Assembly (NCBI GenBank): GCA_964246985.1
Contig: CAXTSE010000009.1
Coordinates: forward strand, 79,466 to 143,465
Source of the DNA: CAXTSE01 sp964246985
Lineage (GTDB): Bacteria > Actinomycetota > Actinomycetes > Actinomycetales > Microbacteriaceae
Direction of reading: 5' to 3'
DNA: 64,000 nucleotides
Made by a program: the position numbers and the translations under genes. Below, one piece after another: positions 7,749-15,596 of the stretch (position 1 is its first letter; the number at the start of each line of letters is the position of its first letter). The notes below the pieces were generated by a model that did not search any database, was not told where the DNA came from, and saw only the letters and a program-made list of their open reading frames with translations.

Positions 7749-8249
7749 CTAGCGGACCTCGAACGGATCGCGGCGGAAGACGTCGACGATCGCGTGCACC
7801 CAGCCGGCGACGACCTTGGTGCCGACCTCGGACGCTGCGTCGAACGCGATGCGCCCTTCCTTCTGGCGGTTGGCGAACTGCCGCCCGATCATCTTCGTGA
7901 CGTTGTAGGGCCGGCCCTTGCGCGAGTGCGTGGCGATCGTCGCGCGTCGGGTGCGCATCCCGAACTCGGCGCCGGCCCAGTTGCTCGCCGGCCGAAGACC
8001 GCCGCTCAGAGCCTTCGTCGACGTCGCCGCTTTGAGCGAGAGGGAGTCCTTGCCGACCGCGACGCGTGCACCCTTGGTGATGATGCGGCTGTCGAGCGGG
8101 CGTCGAGCTCGAGCTGCGAGGGCTGCCTGCCATGCCGGGTTCGCCGTCCGCCGCGTCTCCGCGTTGACTTCGCGCACGACCGAGGGCTCAGCCTGGCGCA
8201 GGCTGAGGATGGCGGCTTGAAGCTCGGGAGAGCGGCGGACGTCGAGCAC
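7749..8249 (-). CDS. Phage structural protein, HK97 gp10-like or minor tail
   Basis: 166 residues, basic, starting MLDVRRSPELQAAILSLRQA. The N-terminal helix followed by a beta-rich middle recalls gp10/neck-type or tail-completion proteins, but no signature is certain. It lies between the major tail protein and the tape measure, the place where most siphophages carry the frameshifted tail-assembly chaperones; no slippery site or overlapping partner frame was recognised. Confidence 0.55.
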   Translation of the reverse strand: MLDVRRSPELQAAILSLRQAEPSVVREVNAETRRTANPAWQAALAARARRPLDSRIITKGARVAVGKDSLSLKAATSTKALSGGLRPASNWAGAEFGMRTRRATIATHSRKGRPYNVTKMIGRQFANRQKEGRIAFDAASEVGTKVVAGWVHAIVDVFRRDPFEVR

Positions 8250-8252
8250 GGG

Positions 8253-8678
8253 TCAGGCGGGGAGGGTGTCGACGGGGGTCGAGCAGCCGACCGAGTAGGC
8301 CGACTCGTTGAATGCGTTGACGGGTCCGCCGACGACGGGTCGCACGATCGTCGCCTCGACTGCCGTGCGGAAGGTGCCCGACTTGTGCGGGCCGTAGGTG
8401 AACGTCGCCTTCTCGCCGACGTTCGCGAGCAGGAAGATGATCAGGGCGTCGGGGTTCTCGAGGTCCTGCGCCACCTGCAGCGCGAGGGTGTGCCCGGTCG
8501 TGATGGTCTCCGAGAGCTGCGACTCGTCGGTGCCGCCTGACCAGGTCGCCTCGGTGGTGCTCGGGGTGACGGTCGCGGCCGAGACGTGGCCGGCGTACTC
8601 GACGGCGGTGTCGCCCTCGAGGGTGACGGTCAGGAAGATGTTCTTCGCGACTGTCGCGGTGTTCGGCGTTTCTGCCAT
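8253..8678 (-). CDS. Major tail protein
   Basis: 141 residues from ATG 8678, beta-rich and acidic, beginning MAETPNTATVAKNIFLTVTL. The strong ribosome site (AAGGAG about 10 bases upstream) stands out in an operon where most starts rely on overlap, as expected for a highly expressed tube protein. It follows the tail terminator gene, the normal order. The short length fits a minimal tube subunit. Confidence 0.78.
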   Translation of the reverse strand: MAETPNTATVAKNIFLTVTLEGDTAVEYAGHVSAATVTPSTTEATWSGGTDESQLSETITTGHTLALQVAQDLENPDALIIFLLANVGEKATFTYGPHKSGTFRTAVEATIVRPVVGGPVNAFNESAYSVGCSTPVDTLPA

Positions 8679-8684
8679 GGGGTG

Positions 8685-9056
8685 CTACTCCTTCGATTGA
8701 GAGACGGTGGTGATGGGGATGCGGTAGCCGTGGAAGCCCTCCGCGTGCTGCGCTCGCTCGGCCTCGGTCCACTGGTAGGCGTCCGAGCTGTCGAGGAACT
8801 CGAGCACGTCGTCGAGCACGTCGTCGAGGTCGTCCTCGGCCGTCTCGGAGTCCTTGAAGGGCGACAGCACCCAGAGCTCGAAGTCGAGCTGGAAGCGGCC
8901 GCCGTGGGGCGTCTTCGCGACCTTCGTACGGAACAGCTGCACGAGGGCCGTCGCGCTCGGGTCGGGCTCGCCGAGTGCTCGGAGGTCGGCGATCACGATC
9001 GCGTCGGCGGGGAGCGCGTCTGCGATCGCGGCGGCCAGCTGCGCGCGCGCGCCCAT
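8685..9056 (-). CDS. Tail terminator protein
   Basis: 123 residues from ATG 9056. The central FELWVLSPFKDSETAEDDLD followed by further DD-L repeats matches the look of actinophage tail terminator proteins (gpU-like), which cap the tail tube and join it to the head. It starts in a one-base overlap with the adaptor gene stop and sits just before the major tail gene, the expected position. Confidence 0.72.
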   Translation of the reverse strand: MGARAQLAAAIADALPADAIVIADLRALGEPDPSATALVQLFRTKVAKTPHGGRFQLDFELWVLSPFKDSETAEDDLDDVLDDVLEFLDSSDAYQWTEAERAQHAEGFHGYRIPITTVSQSKE

Positions 9057-9391
9057 CAGCTGATCCCGAGCGAGCCGTAGCCGAGCAGGTCCTTGATCTG
9101 CCGGCCCATCGGGAACACCGCAACCTGGTAGCCCTCGAGCCCGATCGTGTCGTCGGCGAGGTTCGCCTTCTGGCCCTCCCAGAGAGCGCGCGCGTTCATC
9201 TGCTGCGCCATCCGGCAGCGGGCCGGCACGGGGTCGTCTTGAGTGCCGGCGGCGACGGGCAGCCCTTCGGCTTGCAGGTGGTCGATGCACTGATCGCGCG
9301 ACGTCTCGAGCAGGTCGCCGAGGAGCTCGTCGCTCTTGGGCGCGCTGCCCCACGCGGCCCGGATCGACTGCAGGGTGTGCCAGGTGTTCAT
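9056..9391 (-). CDS. Head-tail adaptor protein
   Basis: 111 residues from ATG 9391, mostly helical (MNTWHTLQSIRAAWGSAP start; conserved-looking ARALWEGQKANL). The gp6-like adaptor family has similar size and lies directly after the capsid gene in siphophages, which is its place here. A strong hairpin separates it from the capsid gene, so it is expressed at a lower level than capsid (inferred). Confidence 0.7.
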   Translation of the reverse strand: MNTWHTLQSIRAAWGSAPKSDELLGDLLETSRDQCIDHLQAEGLPVAAGTQDDPVPARCRMAQQMNARALWEGQKANLADDTIGLEGYQVAVFPMGRQIKDLLGYGSLGIS

Positions 9392-9408
9392 GACGTCCTC
9401 GGGTGTGG

Positions 9409-9448
9409 CCGCCCGCCTCAGCTGTGGCTGGTCAGCTGAGGCGGGCGG
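9409..9448 (-). terminator. Strong hairpin after the capsid gene
   Basis: Perfect 16-bp stem (9409-9424 with 9433-9448) and 8-nt loop, 9 bases after the capsid stop. There is no T-run, so it may act as an attenuator or RNA stabiliser rather than a full stop. It splits the lytic operon after the gene needed in most copies. Confidence 0.7.
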
Positions 9449-9457
9449 GGGTTCGGA

Positions 9458-11341
9458 TCAGTAGGTGCGCTTGGCGATGACGCGCTCGTCGTGGATCTCG
9501 ACCCGGCCGTAGGAGTGCACGCCGACGTCGACTCCGCCCTTGGGGATGTTCTCGGCGCGCAGCCAGAACGGCGAACGCTCCTTGAGGCGGATGCCGCGGT
9601 TGTCGAACGCGGCCGCGGCGGTGGCTGCCAGGGTCGTGTCGTTCCAGATGTGGAGCGTGCCGACGTCCGCGGTGCCCTCCTCCGGGCCGAGGCCGATCGA
9701 CGCGTTGCGCAGCCACAGCGGCTGGTCGTCCTCGGGCAGGTCCTCGAGCAGGTCGAACAGCGTGTTCCCCAGCGCGATGCGGTTGGCGTGCGCGCCCTCG
9801 ATGCGGCGCACGTCGCGGCGCAGCTGCTTGAGCACACCCTGGATGCCGACCGTCGCGATCACGACGTCGGCGGTGCCGAGGGTCGCGGCGTCCGGGACGG
9901 CGGCGAGCACGAGCGCGCGCACCTTCGCGTTGGACTTCTTCTTGTAGTCGCGGGTCGCGGCCTCGATGAACGAGGTCCAGAACGACTCCTCGGAGAAGTC
10001 GAAGTACGCGCGGTCGATATCCCAGCCGGCCGCGATGCGGAAGAAGCCGAACTCGACCGGCAGGGTGCCGACCTCGTTCGACGGGACGTCGGTCTTGTCG
10101 CCGGCGTACTCGTCGACCTCGGGGGTGCCGGGCAGCTCGGGGTCGCCCTCCTCCTCGCCGGCGATGCCCCAGCGCCAGCCGCGACCCTTGAGCGTGGTCA
10201 TCTGCTCGGGGGCGCCGATGGCGTCGATCCACGGCCGGCTGTCGTCGGTCGCGCGCCAGGTCTCGCCGATCCAGTCCTCGCGGTTGACGAACGCCTCGCC
10301 GGCGTCGTCGGCGGGGATGATGTCGGCCAGCACGTTCTGCACGCGCTGCAGCGGGTCGACGGTGCCGAGGGTGTTGTACTCGTCGGCGAGGCGGCGGGCG
10401 ACGGCGCGGACGCTCGAGCGCTCGCGCACCTGGACGGGCGACGCCGGCTGCGCGTTCTGCAGCTCGGGGCCGGCGATGATCTCGGGGGCGACGTCCGCGG
10501 GAGCGGGGCCGGTGATCACCTCGATGGCGTCCATCGTGGCGATCGACGCGTCGTACTGCGCCTGGGTGATGGTGCCGGCAGCCAGCGCCGCCGCGAGCTG
10601 AGCTCGGTTCATGGTGTTCTCCTTGTTGCGGTTGGGTGCCAGTGCGGCGGGGGCGAGCGCGCCGAGCGACGGCGCGGGTGCCGATGCGCGCCCGGCGTGG
10701 GCGAACATCGACAGGTCGAAGGACGCCGACGCGAGCGTGTCGGTGTCGAGGCGGTCGGCGAGGCCGGCGGCGACGGCTTCCTCGGCCGAGTACCAGGTCT
10801 CGGCCTTCATGAGGTCGCGCCAGGCGCCGGCGTCGCCGCCGGCCTTCTCCGCGTACATGGCGGCGATGTTGTCGCTGATGCGGTCGAGGTCGGTCGCGAC
10901 GATGCGCATGTCCTCGGCGTTGCCGATGGCGATGGTCCAGGCGTCGTGGATCATGATCTCGGCGTTGGCGCCCATCACGACCTCGTCGCCGGCGGTGGCG
11001 ATGAACGACGCAGCTGAGGCGGCGAGACCGTCGACGGTCATCACGACGCGGGCCGAGTGCTGGCGCAGTGCGTTGCGGATCGCGATGCCGTCGTAGACGT
11101 CGCCGCCGGGGCTGTTGATGAACACGTTGATGGTGTCGGCCTGGGATGCGCGGATCGCCGGCACGACGTCGGAGGCGGCGACGTCGCCCCAGAACCCGCC
11201 GATGACGCCGTAGATGTGCAGCGAGGCTGCGGTTCCGGCGGCCTCCATCCGCCAGCTGGGGCGGGTGGTCTGCGCGTTGAGCGCGTATCCGCGCTGTCGC
11301 AGCTGGTCGGGGGTCAGGGTGTTGAGAATGTGGCGGGTCAT
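9458..11341 (-). CDS. Capsid maturation protease-major capsid protein fusion
   Basis: 627 residues from ATG 11341. Residues about 1-215 form a ClpP-like serine protease: SPGGDVYDGIAIRNAL, DGLAASAASFIAT (nucleophile Ser) and IMIHDAW (His). About 216-350 is an Ala/Pro-rich scaffold-like linker. About 350-627 is the HK97-fold major capsid protein (AAGWDIDRAYFDFSEESFW, RIALGNTLFDLLEDLP). Most phages encode these as two or three genes; fusion is known in some small actinophages. A strong internal ribosome site before Met244 (ATG at 10612) would allow a separate 384-residue scaffold-capsid product. The start overlaps the portal stop (ATGA). Confidence 0.9.
   Translation of the reverse strand: MTRHILNTLTPDQLRQRGYALNAQTTRPSWRMEAAGTAASLHIYGVIGGFWGDVAASDVVPAIRASQADTINVFINSPGGDVYDGIAIRNALRQHSARVVMTVDGLAASAASFIATAGDEVVMGANAEIMIHDAWTIAIGNAEDMRIVATDLDRISDNIAAMYAEKAGGDAGAWRDLMKAETWYSAEEAVAAGLADRLDTDTLASASFDLSMFAHAGRASAPAPSLGALAPAALAPNRNKENTMNRAQLAAALAAGTITQAQYDASIATMDAIEVITGPAPADVAPEIIAGPELQNAQPASPVQVRERSSVRAVARRLADEYNTLGTVDPLQRVQNVLADIIPADDAGEAFVNREDWIGETWRATDDSRPWIDAIGAPEQMTTLKGRGWRWGIAGEEEGDPELPGTPEVDEYAGDKTDVPSNEVGTLPVEFGFFRIAAGWDIDRAYFDFSEESFWTSFIEAATRDYKKKSNAKVRALVLAAVPDAATLGTADVVIATVGIQGVLKQLRRDVRRIEGAHANRIALGNTLFDLLEDLPEDDQPLWLRNASIGLGPEEGTADVGTLHIWNDTTLAATAAAAFDNRGIRLKERSPFWLRAENIPKGGVDVGVHSYGRVEIHDERVIAKRTY
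10610..10624 (-). promoter_or_regulatory. Internal ribosome binding site and start inside the protease-capsid gene
   Basis: AAGGAG (10619-10624, minus strand) stands 6 bases before an in-frame ATG (10610-10612). It is among the best Shine-Dalgarno matches in the prophage although it is inside an open gene. Initiation here gives a 384-residue protein lacking the protease domain, the amount-controlling capsid subunit. Confidence 0.75.
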
Positions 11342-12483
11342 GCTGCGGCCTCCTCGGGGTCGGGCCAGCCTTCTTGGGCGGCGATCCATGCGTCGTCGAT
11401 GAACTGCGCGGCCTTGCCGATGGCGTAGGTCTCGAAGCGGGTCTTGAGGTCGGGGCGGGTGAGGCGGTCGGCGTCGAACGTGACCTCGGTGCCGCGCGGG
11501 GTGACGTCGGGCAGGGAGAGCCGGCCGGCGATCGCGGTCATGTAGTCGTCGAGCGTGAGGTCGACGAGCTCCCAGTTGCGAGACTGGCGGTTGTCGTAGG
11601 TCATCGTGGCGCCCTCGACCGCGGTCGACGCAGCCCAGGCCGGCAGGTTCATCTCGCGGACGATCTCGAGCGCGATCGACTTGCGGCCGTCGATCAGGAG
11701 GGCGTCGGCCGGCTTGCCGTGCACCTTGACCTCGATGCCCTTCGGCGTGTAGGCGACACCGCGGACGCGGCGGGCTGCCGCCCAGTCGTCGAGCAGCTGG
11801 TCGCGCTTGGTCTTGTCGAGCTCGGCGGCGGTGGTGTTGTGCAGCTCGATCGCCGGGATGGGGCTGTCTTCGGCCTTCGCGGCTGCGAGGTCGATCGCGA
11901 GAGCCCGCTGGATGATGCGGCCGCCGTTGGCGAGCAGTCCTTCGCCGAGAGGCGAGTCGAACCGGATGACGTCTTCCGGTCGACGTCCGATCCGCTTCGT
12001 GGACGCGATGGACTCGCCGTCGATCTTGATGACGCGGTGGTCGTTGTCGAGGGTGACACGGCTGCGGCTGAGCCACTCGCCCCACATCGGCCACCCGAAC
12101 GAGTCCCGCTCGAGCACGTTCCACCAGGTGTGCGGCTGGAAGATCAGCGAGCGGGTGGTCCAGTAGAGCGAGGTCTTCATCGGGACCCCTCGCTCAAGCT
12201 GACCGAGCAGGGAGGGCCGCTGAGCTTGTGGGACCTGCTGCCCTCCCCGCGCGGCGTTCATGGTCAGCCGGCTGACGTTGCCGGCGATCGTTGCGACGCC
12301 GGCGGCCACGGGGCCGAGCTTCATCGCGTTGCGGTCGTTGATCGTGACGTAGCCGGGCAGTGCGCCGAGGAAGTCCGAGAGGGCGACGTCGGCGAGGTGG
12401 TCGTTGTCGGCGAAGGAGTAGCCGATATCGCCGAGGCCGAGGATGCCGCGCGCGGTGCGCTGAGCGAATGTCTTGAGTCCCAC
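11338..12483 (-). CDS. Portal protein
   Basis: 381 residues from GTG 12483. The family of HK97-type portals is shown by SLYWTTRSLIFQPHTWWNVL, a beta-rich middle and the C-terminal helical region around NLPAWAASTAVEGATMTYDN. It forms the dodecameric ring at the capsid vertex through which DNA is packed. Short for a portal (usually 400-500), in keeping with the genome. A 67-base gap with a repressor-site-like repeat separates it from the terminase gene; the stop overlaps the protease-capsid ATG. Confidence 0.85.
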   Translation of the reverse strand: MGLKTFAQRTARGILGLGDIGYSFADNDHLADVALSDFLGALPGYVTINDRNAMKLGPVAAGVATIAGNVSRLTMNAARGGQQVPQAQRPSLLGQLERGVPMKTSLYWTTRSLIFQPHTWWNVLERDSFGWPMWGEWLSRSRVTLDNDHRVIKIDGESIASTKRIGRRPEDVIRFDSPLGEGLLANGGRIIQRALAIDLAAAKAEDSPIPAIELHNTTAAELDKTKRDQLLDDWAAARRVRGVAYTPKGIEVKVHGKPADALLIDGRKSIALEIVREMNLPAWAASTAVEGATMTYDNRQSRNWELVDLTLDDYMTAIAGRLSLPDVTPRGTEVTFDADRLTRPDLKTRFETYAIGKAAQFIDDAWIAAQEGWPDPEEAAA

Positions 12484-12513
12484 GAGGCACAGCGTCTGCC
12501 GAGCGCTGCGGAT

Positions 12514-12535
12514 CGTCGCATTGTGCGGCGTGTCG
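12514..12535. promoter_or_regulatory. Copy of the immunity-region repeat between terminase and portal genes
   Basis: CGTCGCATTGTG (12514-12525) followed directly by CGGCGTGTCG (12526-12535). The same two blocks occur at 16987-16998 (CGTCACATTGTG) and 17006-17015 (CGGCGTGTCG), there separated by 7 bases. GCATTGTGC is an imperfect palindrome like the operator candidate at 17036. A second repressor site in the lytic operon, stopping transcription in the lysogen, is possible. Confidence 0.5.
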
Positions 12536-12550
12536 CGTCAGATTGGAAGC

Positions 12551-13978
12551 TTAGTAGATCGCGAGCTCCTCGTGCCCCTCGTGGTGGTCGTACAGCCAGA
12601 GGCCTACAGCTGCGGCCTCGACGCCGGCGATCGAGCCGGTGGAGTCCTTGCGGCTGAACGGTGTGAGGTCGCCGACCCGCTTGAGCACCAGGTGGGCGAT
12701 GCCGTTGCTGAGCGTGAGCGAGCCGTCGTGCTTGAGCTCCTTGGTGCGCGCCGCCTCGAGCAGCGACTCGCACGCGGTCGAGAAGTCGCGGGGCGCCATC
12801 GTCGTGATCGCGTCCGCGTCGCCCAGGGTGCGGCGCAGCCGATCGTTGAGCCGACGTGTCGGGCCGCCGTCGTCGGCGCCGATGATGGCCGGCTGCCACT
12901 CGTCGCGCAGTCGCAGGATGAAGTCGTGCATCCAGGTCGAGCCGGGGGCGGCGTGCACGACGCGCGTGCAGGGCCGGCCGTCCGTGTCGCGCCAGGTCGC
13001 CATGACCGCGCCGTCCGAGCTGCCCTCGGCGATCGCGTAGGTGATGGCGAGGTCGCGTCGACTCGGGACGGCCTTCGGCTTCTCCTTGAGAGCCGCCCAC
13101 TCGTGAGCCGGGAAGAGAGGGTCTGCTGCCTCGATCCACATGTTGCAGAACGCGCGCAGCCATGTCGCGCGGTCGACCGATCCCGACGTGTACTGCTCGA
13201 GCAGCTCGTCGGCGGTGACGGTGTACGGCACCGCGGGGTGGAAGCTGGCGACGACTTCCGGGTCGTAGGGGTCGGCGCCATCCGGCAGGCCCCACTCGAA
13301 ATAGGCGAGCTTGGGCCACTTGGCACCCTTGCTCTTGACGGCCTCGCGGCCGCGCTCTACCCACTTCCGCATGAAGGTCGACGTCGCTGTGCCGGCGGTG
13401 CTGATCATCCACACCTGCCGGCGGCCGGCGAGGGTCAGCTGAGCCGGGAAAACTGCGCCCTCGAGCATGCCGTCGCCGAGCAGCTCGTCGTATTTCCAGA
13501 TCTCGTCGAAGGTCACGAGCGGCGGCGTTTCGCCGTGGATCGCGTCGAGCGTGGGAGCGAACAGCTTGAGGGCCGAGCCGTTGGGGAAGGTGATCGACTC
13601 GTCGCCGGCCGACCATCGGTACTGCGCGATCGCGTTGAGGGGGCTGGACTTCATGAGCGTCACCAGGTCCTCGAATCGCTTCCGCGCATCCTTGCCCGAC
13701 TGGGCGGTGTAGAAGCACCGCACGCCGGGCGTCGTCATGACGCGGTGCAGCTGCACGGGTCCGACGAGCGTCGTCTTGCCGGACTGCCGAGGGACGGTGA
13801 CGAGCACGACCTCGTAGGCGAGCCGGCCGTCGTCCTCGACCTCGGTCGCGACGTCGGCGACGAGCTGCTGCCACGGCATCAGCGGCTTGCCGAGCGTCTC
13901 GGCGATCCGGCCGATCGCGCGACCGTACGAGCGGCGCTTCGGGTTGCGGCGCGTAGCGTGCTTCGGCGCAGCGCTCAC
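12551..13978 (-). CDS. terL: Terminase large subunit
   Basis: 475 residues from GTG 13978. ATPase domain with Walker A-type VPRQSGKTT (about residue 61) and Walker B PLVTFDEIW, followed by the nuclease domain with acidic residues around IIGADDGG and SIAGVEAAA. It drives DNA packaging and cuts concatemers. The GTG overlaps the stop of the upstream MazG-like gene. Length is normal for a compact HK97-type TerL. Confidence 0.93.
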   Translation of the reverse strand: MSAAPKHATRRNPKRRSYGRAIGRIAETLGKPLMPWQQLVADVATEVEDDGRLAYEVVLVTVPRQSGKTTLVGPVQLHRVMTTPGVRCFYTAQSGKDARKRFEDLVTLMKSSPLNAIAQYRWSAGDESITFPNGSALKLFAPTLDAIHGETPPLVTFDEIWKYDELLGDGMLEGAVFPAQLTLAGRRQVWMISTAGTATSTFMRKWVERGREAVKSKGAKWPKLAYFEWGLPDGADPYDPEVVASFHPAVPYTVTADELLEQYTSGSVDRATWLRAFCNMWIEAADPLFPAHEWAALKEKPKAVPSRRDLAITYAIAEGSSDGAVMATWRDTDGRPCTRVVHAAPGSTWMHDFILRLRDEWQPAIIGADDGGPTRRLNDRLRRTLGDADAITTMAPRDFSTACESLLEAARTKELKHDGSLTLSNGIAHLVLKRVGDLTPFSRKDSTGSIAGVEAAAVGLWLYDHHEGHEELAIY

Positions 13979-14307
13979 GACAGCGAGGTTTCCGCGGCAT
14001 CCGCCTCGGAGAAGCGGTCGGCGACAATGTCGTCGAGCATGAGCGCGCCGTTGGCGACGTCGGCGGCAAGCTCGCGGACGAGGGGCCAGTCCTCGGCCTT
14101 GATAGCGCTAGCCATCTTGGCGTTGTGCCAGGCAATCTCTGCCCATGCCTGACGCAATGACATTCCCAGCCATCCCGGTCGGTCGCCCTTGCCGCTGTTG
14201 GCTGCGAGCTCGGCGCGCATGCGGACGGCGAACGCCTCGACTTGCGGGTAGCGCTGGGCGAGCTCGGCGTCGCTGAGCGATGTGACGTCGGCGCACTCGC
14301 GTCTCAC
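13975..14307 (-). CDS. MazG-like nucleotide pyrophosphohydrolase-type protein
   Basis: 110 residues from GTG 14307, overlapping the terminase small subunit stop (GTGA). The second half, GMSLRQAWAEIAWHNAKMAS followed by VRELAADVANGALMLDDI, has the helix pattern and acidic/Asn spacing of MazG/dUTPase-fold all-alpha pyrophosphohydrolases, although some of the usual metal-binding Glu residues (ExxE) are not clear. It may be active on nucleotides or be a structural relative. An insertion of this gene between the two terminase subunits is unusual. Confidence 0.5.
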   Translation of the reverse strand: MRRECADVTSLSDAELAQRYPQVEAFAVRMRAELAANSGKGDRPGWLGMSLRQAWAEIAWHNAKMASAIKAEDWPLVRELAADVANGALMLDDIVADRFSEADAAETSLS

Positions 14308-14642
14308 TTGGCTGCTCCATTCACATCGCGCTCGAGCGCGAGGACGAAGTCGCGGAACGCTGCCTGAGCGTCGGCGGCGAGCGGCTGCGGCAGCGCCTGG
14401 TAGGCGGCGAGCAGCTGCGCGCCGGCCATCGCCGCGGCGCTCGCTTTGCCGCCGGCGATCCCACGCTGGACGGCGTCGGCCATCTCGAGCGCGAGCTGCG
14501 CGACCATCGCATGCCGGGGCTCGAGCAGCCCATCGAGCTGCAGCGCCTCGAGCGTCGTGATCACAGCCGCTCTCAGCGAACCAACGTGCTCGCCGAGCTC
14601 GAGACCGGGCAGGGTCGGCTGGCTCTCGTCGGGTGTCGTCAT
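14304..14642 (-). CDS. terS: Terminase small subunit
   Basis: 112 residues from ATG 14642, all-helical. The core LLEPRHAMVAQLALEMADAV followed by GGKASAAAMAGAQL resembles actinophage terminase small subunits, which bind the packaging site and load TerL. It is the first gene after the gap that separates it from HNH, so it likely marks the left end of the packaged linear genome. Confidence 0.7.
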   Translation of the reverse strand: MTTPDESQPTLPGLELGEHVGSLRAAVITTLEALQLDGLLEPRHAMVAQLALEMADAVQRGIAGGKASAAAMAGAQLLAAYQALPQPLAADAQAAFRDFVLALERDVNGAAK

Positions 14643-14713
14643 CGTCTCGCTCGTTTCCGGTTTTTTGTGGGCTGATCAGGGGAAAATGGACAGGGCTGCG
14701 CGTGGGTTTCCAG
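14643..14713. other. Gene-free gap between HNH and terminase genes; candidate cos region
   Basis: 71 bases without a gene, the only sizeable gap among the early and packaging genes. It has a T-run (GGTTTTTTG at about 14659-14667) and A-run (GGGGAAAATGG). HNH endonuclease, cos site and terminase genes are neighbours in many cos-type siphophages, so the packaging end is expected here; no cut site can be proven from one sequence. Confidence 0.4.
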
Positions 14714-15025
14714 CTATTCGCGACTAAAGAACGCTTGGCCGTCCTCGATCACGACGTCGGGTCCGCCGGCGTCGCGGTTGCCGCGTGACTCGTTGCATCG
14801 CTTGTGTGTCGGGCCGAGGTTGGCCAGGTCGTAGACGGCGCCGCCCTTCGATCGAGCGATGACGTGGTCAGCGCTCGTGGCGCCGGGCAGGCCGCAGAGC
14901 CAGCACACCGCGCCGTAAGTGGCGAGGGTCAGGCGCACGTACTGCTGCGCCTTCCGGCCTCCCCACTTCTCGGGCGGCAGGGCTGGGTCGGCGAGCTTGC
15001 CGGCGCCACGAGCGAGAGCGATCAC
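14714..15025 (-). CDS. HNH endonuclease
   Basis: 103 residues from GTG 15025. Zinc-binding CWLCGL (near residue 45) and the HNH core SADHVIARSKGGAVYDLAN with KRCN at the end give a complete betabeta-alpha metal nuclease. In HK97-like phages such HNH proteins assist terminase in specific cos cleavage. Its GTG overlaps the stop of the upstream gene and it lies at the far side of the candidate cos gap from terS. Confidence 0.9.
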   Translation of the reverse strand: MIALARGAGKLADPALPPEKWGGRKAQQYVRLTLATYGAVCWLCGLPGATSADHVIARSKGGAVYDLANLGPTHKRCNESRGNRDAGGPDVVIEDGQAFFSRE

Positions 15026-15324
15026 GACGACTGCAGCTCCGCGATCGTGAGCGCTGCGTTGGCGAGGTCCATGAGCAGGCAGCCGATGATGGTCGCCGCT
15101 TCCTCGTGCTCGAGCGCCAGCACCTGCGTCGCCGTAGCGCTGATGTGCGAGAGGTAGCCCTCGGCGTTGCCAGCGCGGCCGAGCTCGACCCCGTGGATCG
15201 TCGTCGTGAGGAGCTCGTCGATCAGTGCTGCGCGCTGGTCCGTGATGGCTGCCAGCTGGGGCGAGTCGAGGAACGCGATCTGATCCGGCGTGAGCAGTGC
15301 TCGCACTTCGTCGTCGTTGCTCAT
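15022..15324 (-). CDS. Hypothetical early phage protein
   Basis: 100 residues from ATG 15324, acidic and helical (MSNDDEVRALLTPDQIAFL start), with no cysteine pair or membrane helix. Not recognised. Overlaps both neighbours by four bases and so belongs to the early segment of the lytic operon. Confidence 0.65.
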   Translation of the reverse strand: MSNDDEVRALLTPDQIAFLDSPQLAAITDQRAALIDELLTTTIHGVELGRAGNAEGYLSHISATATQVLALEHEEAATIIGCLLMDLANAALTIAELQSS

Positions 15325-15596
15325 GCGACGTCGGCCTCTCCGATGCCGAGGCCCTCGGCGTCACCGCTCCGGGGTCGCCAGCTGCGGGCGCCGGCCTGGT
15401 GCCTGCCGGCGTGCAGCGGCTTGAGCTCGCACACGACGAGCTGCCCGCCGAGGTTGGCCGACGCGGCGCAGACCTGAGCGCTCGAGCGCGGGTGCGACTC
15501 CTGCGACGGGTCCTCGGGCTTGGGCTTGCCGAGGTTCACGACGCGATCCTTCGCGGCCGCGACCTGCTCGCGGAGGGTGGGCTTCTTGGCGTTCAT
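15321..15596 (-). CDS. Hypothetical early phage protein with C-x-n-C...H motif
   Basis: 91 residues from ATG 15596. A basic N terminus is followed by CAASANLGGQLVVCELK and LHAGRHQAG, a Cys/His pattern seen in small phage zinc-binding proteins. The function is unknown. Overlapping starts and stops tie it into the early operon. Confidence 0.6.
   Translation of the reverse strand: MNAKKPTLREQVAAAKDRVVNLGKPKPEDPSQESHPRSSAQVCAASANLGGQLVVCELKPLHAGRHQAGARSWRPRSGDAEGLGIGEADVA

Noticed and set aside
6700..9000. Programmed frameshift for tail-assembly chaperones
   Set aside because: No pair of overlapping frames and no slippery heptamer was found between the major tail and tape measure genes.
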